Shown here in pieces: positions 23,264 to 34,656 of a DNA stretch of 64,000 nucleotides. The position numbers were made by a program, and so were the translations under genes. Numbering within the stretch: the stretch's first letter is position 1; each line of letters begins with the position of its first letter. The notes under the pieces were generated by a model. It searched no databases and had not been told where the DNA came from. It saw only the letters and a list, made by a program, of their open reading frames with translations. Location: the NCBI GenBank assembly GCA_013399305.1, contig VXAI01000165.1:1186758-1250757 (forward strand), in the 5' to 3' direction. Origin of the DNA: Rostratula benghalensis (taxonomy: Eukaryota; Chordata; Aves; Charadriiformes; Rostratulidae).

Positions 23264-23770
23264 ATCACAGAATCACAGGACGGTGATGGTTTTCAGGGAC
23301 CTCTGGAGACCATCTCATCCTACCCCCTGCCAGAGCAGGGTCACCCAGAGCAGGCTGGACAGGAATGTGTCCAAGTGGATTTGAATGTCTCCAGAGAAGG
23401 AGACTCCACACCTTCTCTGGGCAATGTCTTCCAGGGCTCTGCCACCCTCAGAGGAAAGAAGGTTTTCCTTGTGTTGAGATAGAATTTTCCATGTTCCACT
23501 TTGTGCTCATTACCCCTTGTGCTGTCACTGGGCACCATGGAGAAGAATCTGTCCCCATCCTCTTACACCCTCCCTTTAGCTATTGCTCAGCATCAATGGA
23601 ATCCTCTTTAAGTCTTCTTTTCTCCAGGTAAAACAGCCCCAGGTTTCTCAGCCTTTCCTTGTCAGAGAAATGCTTCATTCTCTTGATTATCTTTGTAGCC
23701 CTTCACTGAACTCTTTCCAGCAGATCCCTGTCCTTCTTGAACTGGGGAGCCCAGACCTGAACACTGCCTC
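23264..23770 (-). mobile_element. CR1 fragment, antisense
   Basis: It starts ATCACAGAATCACAGGACGGTGATGG and contains CAGAGCAGGCTGGACAGGAATGTGTCCAAG and CTTCCAGGGCTCTGCCACCCTCAGAGGAAAG. It ends near CTTGAACTGGGGAGCCCAGACCTGAACACTGCC. About 500 bp, of the subtype that uses the acceptor block GAGACTCCACA. Confidence 0.93.
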
Positions 23771-25039
23771 CTGCTGGGAGGAGGCTCTGGAGGTACTCAA
23801 GGATGTGGGGAGCAAGAGGAAAATTCAGCCCTAGGTTCTCTTGCCCTTCCATCCCTCACCCCACCAGGAAGGATTTCCCTGCCCTACACTGGGTAGAGGG
23901 TCATGAAACACTATTGCTTTGCTCCCAAGGGCAGACAGGATCCAGTAAAGGCATGATTTTGTCCTCTACGTGTGGAGAATGGAGCAGAAAGCAAGATTTT
24001 GGAGAGGAGGGAAAAGAACAGGAAACTTAAAATTCACCTGAGATTAATGACTTTAACATGTACAGCATGTTTTGTTTTGTTTTGTTTTCCCCTCAGGACC
24101 AGTTTCATCAGTCAGGCAGAGTTTGATTAAATATCTCAGCAGAGCCATGGTTTATTCATCTAGAGCAAAAATTACCCCCTGTTCAGAGAAGCAGCATTAA
24201 CTCTGTTTTTTGATTATAAGAGCAACAGTAATAATAAAATAACAACAATGGTATGCATTGTGGATCGTTTTTATTTGATTTTTGTTAAGAGTAAGTGGGC
24301 TGTATTTTGTCTGTATTGTAAAGATGAAATGAGTTATTTAAAAAATCCATTTCTGGATTGTGTGGAGGTGGATTTTTGGTGGGTTTTTTTGTTTGATTTT
24401 TTTGTGTGTGTGTGTGTTTTTTTTTTTCCCCTTTTAAGTGGAATTTTTCAAGGTATTCACCAGAACCACATGGCCTTGAGGTTTCTCTTAAGAAAACAGA
24501 AAGGTAGAAGAGGGTGTGATACAATTGCATGGCTCCGGGAGCTGGGACGTGAAGGGAAACGCTGTAAAGGCTGCAGAGCTCATGAAAAAGCCAATGGACT
24601 TGAAGCACTCTGCTGGGGCTCCTGTGCTGTCATCCACACAGGGATAAGCTTCAGACCTAAACATGGTGATGGGTTGAGTTACGTTGAGAGCTTCCCCGCT
24701 CGTACAACGCAGCGACAGCTCAAATGGGGACGGCTTGCATGTTTTGAGCTAAACGTGTGAATAAGTGCTCTTCTGGATCCAGGCCAAAGCGCTGAAAACC
24801 TTGGAGAATTGAATCCTCTAAATGCCAGTTTTCGATCCCTCAGACCTCTCTACGGGGTAACTGCTGACAAACAGGCTCTTTAAAAAGGAGACCCACGTTC
24901 CTTTCAAATTTTCTAATGCTGGGCCCCAAATTCACTCAGTCTGGGGTGGGGTCTGTAGCATTGCTCAATGGTAACGAATGATGAACCAGGCTGGAGCATG
25001 GTGAGACTGTAAAATAAAACCAGTTAAAGCTGGATGCTC
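23771..25039. other. Intergenic sequence
   Basis: Contains a (TTTTG)n run near 24068-24088 and a TG/T-rich stretch at 24380-24430. A 170-codon plus-strand frame (24248-24760) passes through the T-rich run and looks accidental. Confidence 0.55.
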
Positions 25040-25166
25040 ACAAGCCATGTTTGTCTGAAGCACCAGGGGTGTGTGACAGCTCAATTTCAGCATCTTTGAG
25101 CATCTCTCTCAAAACTGATACTGATTTTCAGGGAAAAGAGAGGTCTTAAGTCCATCATTCTAAGAG
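25040..25166. repeat. Inverted copy of the core of the 25.2-25.44 kb element
   Basis: 25121-25162 (ending TTAAGTCCATCATT) matches the reverse complement of 25273-25314 at about 36 of 42 bases. Weaker matching continues outward: GTGTGTGACAG at about 25070 pairs with a copy near 25370, and TTTGTCTGAAG pairs with one near 25385. The two arms could form a long imperfect hairpin with a loop of about 105 bases. Confidence 0.55.
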
Positions 25167-25221
25167 GTTTCCTTCCTTCCTCATTGTTCCTCATCCTAAA
25201 TTTCAATCTACTTAGGTTTAT

Positions 25222-25442
25222 CCCAGATCACAGCATCTGATCCTAAATTTCAAGGTATTTAGGTTTATCTTAAATAATGATGGACTTAAAATCTCTCTTT
25301 TCTCTGAAATTCAGCATGAATTTTATGAACTTAGTCAATCCTTGAGGAGATTGAAGTTGATCTGTCACACATCCTTAGGTCTTCAAACAATTAGGATTAT
25401 CCTAAACACCTTGAAATTTAGGATCAGATGCTATAATCTGGG
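25222..25442. repeat. MITE-like inverted-repeat element with 42-bp termini
   Basis: The left terminus 25222-25263 and the reverse complement of 25401-25442 agree at about 39 of 42 bases by eye (CCCAGATYAYAGCATCTG then ATCCTAAATTTCAAGG). The 221-bp unit encodes nothing recognisable. A third partial copy of the terminus lies directly to its left (25193-25222). The interior matches, in inverse orientation, the flanking 25040-25166. No clear target-site duplication was found. The family was not recognised. Confidence 0.6.
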
Positions 25443-26166
25443 TTGTTATGAAGAAAATAATTGATAGCAGCAACTGCATCACCAAATAAAACCAATCAGT
25501 GATCATATCTCACATCAAATGCAACCCCCTCCCCTACCAGGTTCAGGAGGTTGATCAGGCAAAGGAGGATCCAGACTTTCCTCTGCTGGGTGCAGACTCA
25601 GAAAACACACACCACCTGCAGCTACTTTCCACCCTGCTACCTGCTCAATATGCAATTAATTTTACAAAGTGCTGCACATGTTAGCCAGGGCCAGGCTCAG
25701 GCAGGAAAACTGTTTTCTTTTCTAAGCTCCTGCTCCATCCAGGGCTGTTCTCCTCATCTGGCTCAGACAGATTAAAATACCACCTCGGTGCTCACCTCTG
25801 CAGGTGCTTCCTTTCCTTCTGTAAGCTGCAAGGAGTGTGAGCTGGAAGTATCTTTGCATCTGGGGAAAGTGGGAGACGATGGCTAGAAACTCCCTGCATA
25901 ATCCACGCTTGAGGAGCAGCCCTCGGCAGGACATTAAAAACTTCAAGCTGACAGTTGCAAAGACTTGGCTGATTTAAGGTGGTGCAACTCCCCAACCCAT
26001 CCTGACCCCTGCACATGATTCTTCTTCCCAGGGACGTAGTGCTCCCCTCAGCAGTGAAGCATCTGGTGCTGTTTGGTGTTTTGCCTTGACCTTGGCCCTG
26101 CAGAAGACCCCCGACCATCAGGGCTTGGAAGACAAACATCAAGAGGACACCCAAGGGCTTTTTGGT

Positions 26167-26602
26167 CATGAAGATGATCAGAGGGATGGAGCACCCTTCC
26201 TATGAAGACAGACTGAGAGAACTGGCATTGTTCAGCCTGGAGAAGAGAAGGCTCCAGGGAGACCTTATAGCAGCCTTCCAGTATCTGAAGGGAGCTACAG
26301 GAGAGCTGGGGAGGGACTCTAGATCAGCGAGTGCAGTGATAGGGTGAGGGAGAATGGTTTTAAACTGAAAACAGGGAGATTTAGGTTAGATATTAGGAAG
26401 AAATTCTTTGCTGTGAGGGTGCGTAACTCTAGCCCAGGGTCCCAGAGAAGCTGTGGCTGCCCTGGAGGGGTTCAATGCCAGGTTGGAGGGGCCTTTGAGT
26501 AACCTGGTCTAGTAGGAAGTGTCCCTGCCCATGGCAGGGGTGCTGGAAATTGATGATCTTTAAGGTCCCTTGCAACCCAAACTATTCTATGATTCTATGA
26601 TT
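26167..26602 (+). mobile_element. CR1 fragment
   Basis: It begins ATGAAGATGATCAGAGGGATGGAGCACCC, then CTATGAAGACAGACTGAGAGAACTGG. It ends GATCTTTAAGGTCCCTTGCAACCCAAACTATTCTATGATTCTATGATT with the duplicated terminal octamer. Sense orientation, about 435 bp. Confidence 0.94.
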
Positions 26603-26809
26603 TCAAATAGTATCAACATTTAAGCAATTTAATTGCACCCCTGCATCTGGTGATGCAGGGACTCAGGGATGCTTTCTTCTCTCCATAACACTGATCCCAA
26701 GGGCTCTTCCAGGACCACCACGGACCATCAAACTGTGTGACACTCAAAAAATGAGCTCTTCAAAGCCATGGTGTTGATCCAGCTTCATTATTGTTACTGA
26801 CACACATAG

Positions 26810-26992
26810 GCCAGGTCAGCCCTCCAGATCTGGTCCTTCGACCCCAAATCACCGAGCGAGGCCTCTGAGTTCAAGAAGATTTTACCAAACAGCCCCAAGC
26901 TGTTGAATCAATTCCCCCAGGAGGAATACACCTCCTCTGACATTGCAAAGGTGGTGGAGCAAACTGTCCTCAGCTCCCTGCCCTGTCAATAA
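26810..26992 (+). pseudogene. Candidate terminal exon or pseudogene remnant, 60 codons then TAA
   Basis: From GCC at 26810 the frame stays open for 60 codons to TAA 26990-26992. It is preceded directly by CACACATAG, which could act as a splice acceptor. The peptide looks protein-like, including EFKKILPNSPKLLNQFPQEE and SSDIAKVVEQTVLSSLPCQ. The AATAAA at 26988-26993 overlaps the stop codon, which is odd for a normal gene with a 3' UTR. I could not assign it to a family. It could be a real last exon, a processed-gene fragment, or chance. Confidence 0.25.
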
Positions 26993-29153
26993 AGATATTT
27001 CTAGCTAGAAACTCGGTGTGCCTCCAGAGAGGGGATGGTGATGAGGATAAGATTAATTGTGTCCATTGGGAGTCAACATAACCCTTTTCATGTAGATATC
27101 CATAGAGCAGATGTCAGTGGTTGAATGAGATTTATCCTTAGCCTGATACTTGTAGAGGTCCTTCTGTTTTGATGTTTGGTCTTGTTATAAACCAAGCTAA
27201 TTAGTTTCTAAGCATAGTCTGACTATTAGCATCAGAGCATGATCACATATAACTCTTATGCCCAATATGATTACAGCTGGCATCTATTATTTTACATAAA
27301 TTGCTTAAAGATACTTCCAAATAAAACAATGAAACTCAATGGGTAAAATCAAGCACTGTAAACATGTAAATGTAGCTGGTTTTAGATTTACTTTTTCCCC
27401 TTCTCTCAATTCAAGGGAACATTTTAATCTTAGGATTTGCACACAGTTCCATGGAAACTGAAAAAATTACCTTATGTGTAGTTTATAAAGAAAATCAAAC
27501 CATCCAATCACACTGTCCACTTTGCAGTTGCAATCAAATGTCAGATTCAAGGCCCCTGAACTTGACCCTTATTCTTAATTGCTTTGGTACAAAGTAACTT
27601 CCCCCCCCACCCCAACCATTAAAGAGTCTATTCCAGATAATAAAATATAAACAAAGGAACTTCAAAGACCAGAAATTCCATGCAGTAACTGTGTTTTACA
27701 GGAATACTGAATAGCTGGTAGAGGATTTCTCCTTGCAAAATATTTTCCATTACTCTCTGCAGTCTGGTTAATAGCATGAGTGCCCTGGCTTACCTTTTGG
27801 AGATTTAGATTAGCTGAGAGATCTTGCTGCATAGAAACACACAGATCATCCTTTTAACGTCATCCTCTTTCTCCTAAAAATCCAGGCCAGCCTAATGAGG
27901 TTGACCTTCTTTCTTGTTGCTTATATCCTGCTGGTGTTTTTGAAATTTATATCAGGATACCACTTCTTTCAATGGTGTGTGTACTGCATGAAATATATGA
28001 GAATAAAGGAATCATGGAGAATGAGCTGAAATACTCCAAAAAATCTGCACTTGGGGGAAAGATGCTCTTTAGGCACCTAAACTCAATAGTGAGACCTCAG
28101 TGCCTCAGTGATTCAGTATGTAATATATGTGTATGTATACATATATATGTAATGTATATTCTGTCCTTTTTTTAGTCCAGACCCATTGCTCCTTCCCAGC
28201 ATTACAACTAATGTAGGTATATGAATAGAATGGATATAAAAGAATTGAGTCTGGGAATTCACCAAAATTTTTATTAAATAAAAATCCCACCCTCTTCAAG
28301 CACAACCAAATGTGATTCCAGGGATCTCGAATCCCATCCAAGTTTTCCTTCTGCACCAGATGCCCTGTTTTTTCAGGTGCTTTCATGCAAAGGAGCAGCT
28401 GGGGTGAGAATCATCTCATGCAGTTCCAGGTGACAGTCCACCAGACCTAAGCCAGCACAGTCTTCAGGATTGGGTGTGAGGAAGGGGTGAACTGGCTGCA
28501 TCCTCTCTGTTATTTTGTCTTTTAGCCTGGTCTGGGATAGGAACATGTGATTTGTGGTTTACCTGGTTTGCCTCTGAGTTCCGGCCAGCTTCACCTAATT
28601 CTGGATTATAATTGAATCCAGGTCTGGTTCTGCTGGGTTGCATGCTAAGGGGCTTTTCACCACTCTGGCTGGGGCTAGGTAACCGAGTTATGTTAGAAAT
28701 CCAATGGAGGTGGGTTTATATTTATCATCACCCTGTAACTAGGACTGACACAAAAAAGATTAAAGCAATAAAACCCAAAATAGAACATGTTCTTGCAGGG
28801 TTGGTTGTGGATTTTGGTTGGTTTTTTTTTTTTAAAGGCCCAAAGTTTTCAACTAGGATTTGCCTTGACAGGATAAAGTACATTTTCAGACTTGGCTTCT
28901 TAATGGGCTACATCTGCTTAATGTAATTTTGCATCTGAACTGTGTGTCTTGTCAGACACAAGCACAGTCAGAGCTGCACTCAGCGGTACTCACTTTCCCT
29001 GGAATCAGATAAACTCAGCCCAATAAATTAGTTTTACTGCTCTCGATATCACCCTGTTATCGTTGTGAGTGATTTAGTCTGGGCTTCCCAAACTGCCCCA
29101 CTCTTTCCCTATGAAAGGAATTGAGCTCCCAATATAAATATAAACAAATTATC
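26993..29153. other. Intergenic, AT-rich sequence
   Basis: AT-rich noncoding sequence with a C-run at 27601 and a TATA/TGTA-rich stretch at 28125-28160. No gene or named repeat was recognised. Confidence 0.55.
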
Positions 29154-29253
29154 CTTTCTCTTTCTCTTTCTCTTTCTCTTTCTCTTTCTCTTTCTCTTTC
29201 TCTTTCTCTTTCTCTTTCTCTTTCTCTTTCTCTTTCTCTTTCTCTTTCTCTTT
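29154..29253. repeat. Microsatellite (TTTCTC)n
   Basis: About 16 uninterrupted copies of a pyrimidine hexamer. Read on the minus strand it gives artefactual Arg-Glu and Arg-Lys dipeptide frames; those are not genes. Confidence 0.98.
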
Positions 29254-29397
29254 TTATCTTTGCTTGCTTTCTCACTTTCTTTCTCCCTCTCTTTCCAATG
29301 ATGGGCTATATAAAGCAATCCACAGTTACACTTTTTAGAAGTATAGCTTTTTTGCTCAAAGAGAAGCTATTTAATTAGGCAATTGTGACCTGGTTCT

Positions 29398-29436
29398 CAG
29401 CTGGTGTAAATCAGCAGTGATGATTTATACCAGCTG
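29398..29436. repeat. Short palindromic repeat relic CAGCTGGTGTAAATCA / TGATTTATACCAGCTG
   Basis: Two 16-base arms with one mismatch are separated by 7 bases. The motif CAGCTGGTGTAAATCA and its complement resemble the ends of palindromic repeats abundant in turtles and crocodilians, here with most of the middle missing. Assignment to a named family is from memory and tentative. Confidence 0.45.
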
Positions 29437-32400
29437 AACATATGAATTCTGGTGTTTGGTAGCAGGTTTTAGAGGGCCTGCCTTGTAAAGTGCATTGGAC
29501 TAGGTATTATATTAGCTACAAGAGCATTTTGTAAAAATACAGTTGTATTTTATGCCTAGTTTTTTTCATATGCTTTGTATTCCCACGTTGTTTGCATGAT
29601 TAAACAAGAGGAAAGATGGACTTGTCATTGCAGAATAGGCCGGGAGCTGGGTGATAATGGTCTAAGCTCCCTCTTACATCATGGGGAAGTCATTTGAAGC
29701 TGAGGTGCTGAGTATCCCATATGAGGCATTGACAGCTCGCAAGCCCCTCTGGAGCCCACCATACTTTATGGGGATCTAAAGGGCCTCCAGAGGGATCTGG
29801 AGCTATGATGGATGCAGCCTGCAGGTCGGAAGCTCAGGAAGGAAGGAGGTGGGAATAGGTGTCAACCCTCAATGAGGGTGGAAGGGAAGGACAGTGCAGT
29901 GTGAGGGGAAATAGGAAGCAGCATTGGTGCTTTTTTTGGAAAGGAATTTTGCTTTTTCAGAAAGCTTGGCAGATCTGTTTCTGGGCCAAATTAATTCAAA
30001 GAGTGACAATCGACGTATGGACCTCTGATTAAGGGCATCTGAGAACCTGGTGAACGCCTTCTGCTCCTCTCACAGAGTTAGCTATGCCCAGCCAATAGTT
30101 AGAAAAAGGAAAGAACACTTGAGAGCAGAACTGTCTGGCCAAAACTTAGCCAAAAATTTGTTTGTCAGAGCTGATAGTTGTGGGAGAGATGACAAATTCT
30201 GGTAAGCTGGAGGGACTGTGGTTTGAGCCCTGATTTGTTAAGGATATAAGTCTCTTGGGACATTCTTCTGATGCTTTCACAAATATCTGTATGTCCATCC
30301 TCTGTCCTTTCAGCTGCCTTCTGCTCTCAGTGGCCAGTTCCAGCAAACTTTGGCAGGGGACTGAGGTTTAAAGAGCAGCAAAAGCAAATGATAACCCATC
30401 TGGCTAGAAATGCCAACTCTGTTGCTAAGCTGGACTCCCCCTGTCAGCGATTAGGAATTGGCATCAGGGACCTGTTTCATCCTTGTATAAAGTAGCCCAG
30501 AGCTCCTCTGATAAAGGTAGCACACTGCCAGGGTAATTCAGCATTATTCTCTTAAATGATCGATTATACTTGGCATGCTCAGGAGAACAAACGAAGTCAC
30601 CATACTCCTTGTAGAGCTAGGTAAATTAATGTAGTGATAATAATCCCAAACTCTTGGAGCTGAGTTCCCGTCTCTACTCTGGCTAAATAACCTTTGAAAT
30701 GTGCTAAATCTATGGGCATAATAAGTCAAAGAAAGGCATTTCTGTACGAAACACCAATTCATTTTCCTCCTCTCCTTTGTGCTTGGTTGTAACCAGGACT
30801 TCATAAGAGTGTGTTTAGAGTGGAAAACCATATTACCCTTTAAATATGGTGTCCCAGCTAGGGCTGAACTTTCTATTTGGACTTTGACCAAGCTGCTGGG
30901 CTTAAATCCCAGCTCTGGAGCTACCAGATGGACCACATAATTCTCACTTGCAGAAACCCTATCAGACAAACTGTTTCGACCAAACCAGGTCTGCTACTCA
31001 TGGAAGGTATGAAGTACTAATGGGACATTGTGTTCCTGCTGTGGGTGCCATGCTCCTTCTGGTACCCATCCTGGCTTGCATCGTATTTGTTTTTCAAAAT
31101 TTCTTGGATCAGAGGGTTGGGGAAAGGTTTAGTGGTGACACAGCCCTGCTAGCAGACAGGGCATGGCCAGATGGACATGCCTAAATGAGGACCACTGACA
31201 TCTCAGCAACACAGCAGCCTGAAGTGCTTCATGGGAGAAAGTCTCAGCCCAGCCAACAGGCACTGCCAAAGGGAGAGACGTGTTGGAAATCACACTTCTT
31301 TCTTGGACACAAATGCCTGTGTACTGCCCCGAGGTACCTGCATCTTTGGCTGCATTTGACTAGTAAATAAACCAGGCTGGAGCCTGTTCACTGGCTGCCC
31401 AGGGGAAGTGGCACAGCAGAACTTGCAACCAGATGATTTTTATCCCCCAAACAGATGACTTCACCCCTGTTGAGTTTTGTCGATGATCCTTGCCCTTTGT
31501 GAGGATGACCATGCCTGGATGTTGTCTAGACTCACTGGCTGGTGTGGGCCTCGTACTCGGTGGGGAGTAAGTGGAGATTTGAGCAGTCTGGGTGATCATG
31601 GAAAAGAGCTGGTGCCATTGCTCTGGCTCTAGCTGGCTCTTTACTACAGACATAGCATTGGAGGCTTAAAATATTGTGTAACCCTTTGGTTTTCCTTTCC
31701 TGAAATTGTACATTCTCCCCTTGAGCTCCTGTCACCTTCTCATATCCCAGAAGAGAGTCTTACAGTTCACTTCTCTGTTGGCTGAAGAGCTAACTCCCAT
31801 GTTCATTGTGAAGCTGGTTCTTAACATCTTCATTTCATGTCCCCTGGTCCCCCTTCTATGAGAGAAGCTTCTTGTACTGAAAGACATCCCTCTTCATCCT
31901 TCCTGGATGTCCTTCCAGGACATCCTCTCATTTTTATGTATATATCACCCTCAGAGTCCTCAAGGATGCATAACAGAGCCTAAGAAGAACATCCTGCTAT
32001 AGCTGTAGCCTGTAGTCAAGGAGCACATGGGTTGTAGACCTCTGTTTTTATCCCACTTCAGAAATGAGCCTTTGCAGTTTTTGGCTGCAAGGAGGAGGAC
32101 TCACTGTGATGTCCACCCAAGCTTTCTTCACTTTGTGTAGCCAAGGTAGGGCTGGGTCACATTTGCTTATTTTTCTTGTCGCAATGCCTCCCAGGAGATT
32201 TCATACCCAAAGGAAAGAGCTCAGATAATAATTCTGGGCCACAACATGGAGGAGGTCCAGGAGGAAGAGAAACACCCTTTTTCATGTAAAACACCACCAA
32301 ACTCTCAACCACAAGCAATGAACCACATCATCCCCACCAGTGATACTAGGACAAGTCTCCATTTGTTTATTTACCTTCTTGCTTAATAAATTGGAAGCTG

Positions 32401-34399
32401 AGGCAGGAGAATGAGAAAGAAGTGATGGGTCCCTTACTGCGTTCTGGTCCTCCCAAACTGCTGCTTTTTCTCCACAGAACTTTACAGATAGGCAGAGAGG
32501 ATGGAGTGCTGGCAAGTTCTGACCCCCCATAGCAGGCTGGGAACAAATGAGTTGGGCTCAGCCTGCATGTAGGTGAGATACAGCTGGAAAGGCTGCCCAG
32601 CCAAATGCTTTTCTGGAGTAAAACTAGCATTGTAGCACCCTGTGATAGATAAATAGTGTGTATCTCACTAACAGAGATCACAAAAGCCCCTTCCTTTCAT
32701 ATCCTCCAATGGGACAGGAGAATAGGACAGCTAACCTGGAAGGATTAGCAGCAAATTACTCTTTTCCCCATCTCTCAGGTGTGGCAGGAAATCTGTGTAC
32801 TTCTATTTTAAACTTGTTACCTCTTTATGAGATCACTTCATATGCTGCTCAGTGAGAATAGCACAGAACAAGGACCAGAGATTGATCCCAAAATGCTTCA
32901 GGAGCAGGTAGCTTCCCTGTATTCCCAGACTTGGGCACCAGGTATTCAAGAACAAACTCCTGAGAGTTTCATTGCATGTGGTTCACCTGTATCACAGAGG
33001 TCTCTGTCTCAGCAAGAGGCCCTAGCATCATCCATAAGACTGTGGAGTTGTTCAGGTATCACAAGATGAGGTCTACAGGGGAAGCAGAGGCCCCTCTGTC
33101 TCAAGAAACAGGCAAGGGTCTGGTGAAGCTGTGTACAAGATTTTCATGGCACCACCAAACCTCACCAGTGTCCATCCCCTTCCACTCCTGGTGGAAGGAT
33201 AGGATAGGAGGTGAGCAGCTGAGCTTCATAAGCATTTGGGGAAATAAAAAACCAACTGACTACACTGGCTTCATGTCAAGATGGAAAACAGATGGGGTCC
33301 TTGTACTGTGGCTCTCTTCTTCCCTGGCAAGCAGGTGTTGTAACCTTTCCTAGAGCAGGCTGGAGAAACATGCCCTCTTCTCCAAGACCCAGCCAACCTC
33401 CCCACCAGGAGAAAGGAGATTAAGAGATATGGACCTTTTATTGGCCCAGCTCACAGCCTGCAGCCTGGTTGGCCTGAAAAGAGGGTGTAAAAGACAGTGT
33501 GTATGGGGGCACTGACACCCACTTCATCATTGTTTTGCGTCCCTGGGAAAGGATCTGCAAAGAGAATCAGGAGTGTTGGTTGGCTCAAGGCGGAGCTCCT
33601 TGCACAACCTGTGTGGGTATTTTTTAAGCAGATGTAGTCAATTGTGACCTGGTTGTAGAAACAAGTGGGAAGTTTGGGTCCTTTGTGTGCACAAAAAGGC
33701 AGGTAGTCAGTTTAAGGGTGGGCTGAAAGGCAGAGAGCTGGGAGAAAAGAAAGTGCAGCAATCAAGGGAATGAAGTCACTGATAGCTTCTCAAGGCTGTA
33801 TTTTAAAATGTCACCTGATTGGTTTTCAAGCCAGAAAGGTTTCAGGTCCAGTGGGTTTCCAGTAATGATGGTAAAATAAGGAGGAGCATTGAAAGGAATT
33901 TGTAAACTTCGTATTTCTTTCCCAGTTTTTTAAAGTTTCATGAAAAGGACTTTTGTCCTTCCTGGCTGGAAATCAAACTTGGGAGTAAAAACCTGTCTAT
34001 GTTCACCAAGAGAAAAGACTTTTTCTCAGCAAGGTTTCCAATGCTTGGGTTTGTGACATTAGAGACCTTTTTTTCTTCCTTTTTTTTTTTTTTTGTTTCT
34101 TTGTTTAGGAAGAAATGTTTCTCTATGTCTACATTTTGCAAAATGTCATGTTGTGCTCACTTATCTGTGTGGAAGCAGACATTTTGTAGGCTTTTTTGTC
34201 CCCAGAGCTACAGGTTTCCAGCCCAAGAAGGGGACTGAGACATTTACAAGGAAAATGTTGTGCTGCCACCTCCATCATTTGAAGATAGTATTGCAAAGTG
34301 CATGACCATCTTACAGGTGATCTGTGCTCCATCAGCTGGAGCAGGGCAACCACAGGCCAAGTGTTCTTCTGGGTCTGCTCTTCTCCAGCTACAGCTGGA
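29437..34399. other. Intergenic sequence
   Basis: About 5 kb with only a possible MIR relic (30868-30960) and a T-run at 34080-34094. A 16-base sequence CAATTGTGACCTGGTT at 33639 repeats that at 29380, next to the palindrome at 29398. No coding signal was found. Confidence 0.5.
30868..30960 (-). mobile_element. Possible MIR-type SINE relic
   Basis: On the minus strand GCTCCAGAGCTGGGATTTAAGCCCAG resembles the tRNA-derived B-box region of MIR SINEs (AGCTGGGATTTGAACCCAG). Only this core is convincing and the flanks are too diverged to delimit. Confidence 0.3.
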
Positions 34400-34656
34400 G
34401 AATCACAGAAACACAGAATGATATGGGGTTGGAAGGGACCTCTGGAGATTATCTAGTCCAATCCCCTTGCCAAAGCAGGTCCATCCAGAGCAGGTTGCAC
34501 AGGAACTCGTCCAGGCAGGTTTTGAATATCTCCAGAGATGGAGACTCCACCACTCTGGACAGGGCCTTCCAGGGCTCTGCCACCCTCAAAGTGACAAAGT
34601 TCCTCCTCGTGTTTAGATGGAACTTCTTACATAGAAATTTCTGCCCATTTCCTTTT
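34400..34656 (-). mobile_element. CR1 fragment, antisense
   Basis: It starts GAATCACAGAAACACAGAATGATATGGGGTTGGAAGGGACCTCTGGAGA. It contains GATGGAGACTCCACCACTCTGGACAGGGCCTTCCAGGGC and fades after AACTTCTTACATAG. About 255 bp. Confidence 0.92.

Noticed and set aside
24248..24760. 170-codon plus-strand frame
   Set aside because: Runs through a T/TG-rich low-complexity segment and has no recognisable motif.
29057..29318. Minus-strand frames encoding Arg-Glu / Arg-Lys dipeptide runs
   Set aside because: These are translations of the (TTTCTC)n microsatellite, not genes.
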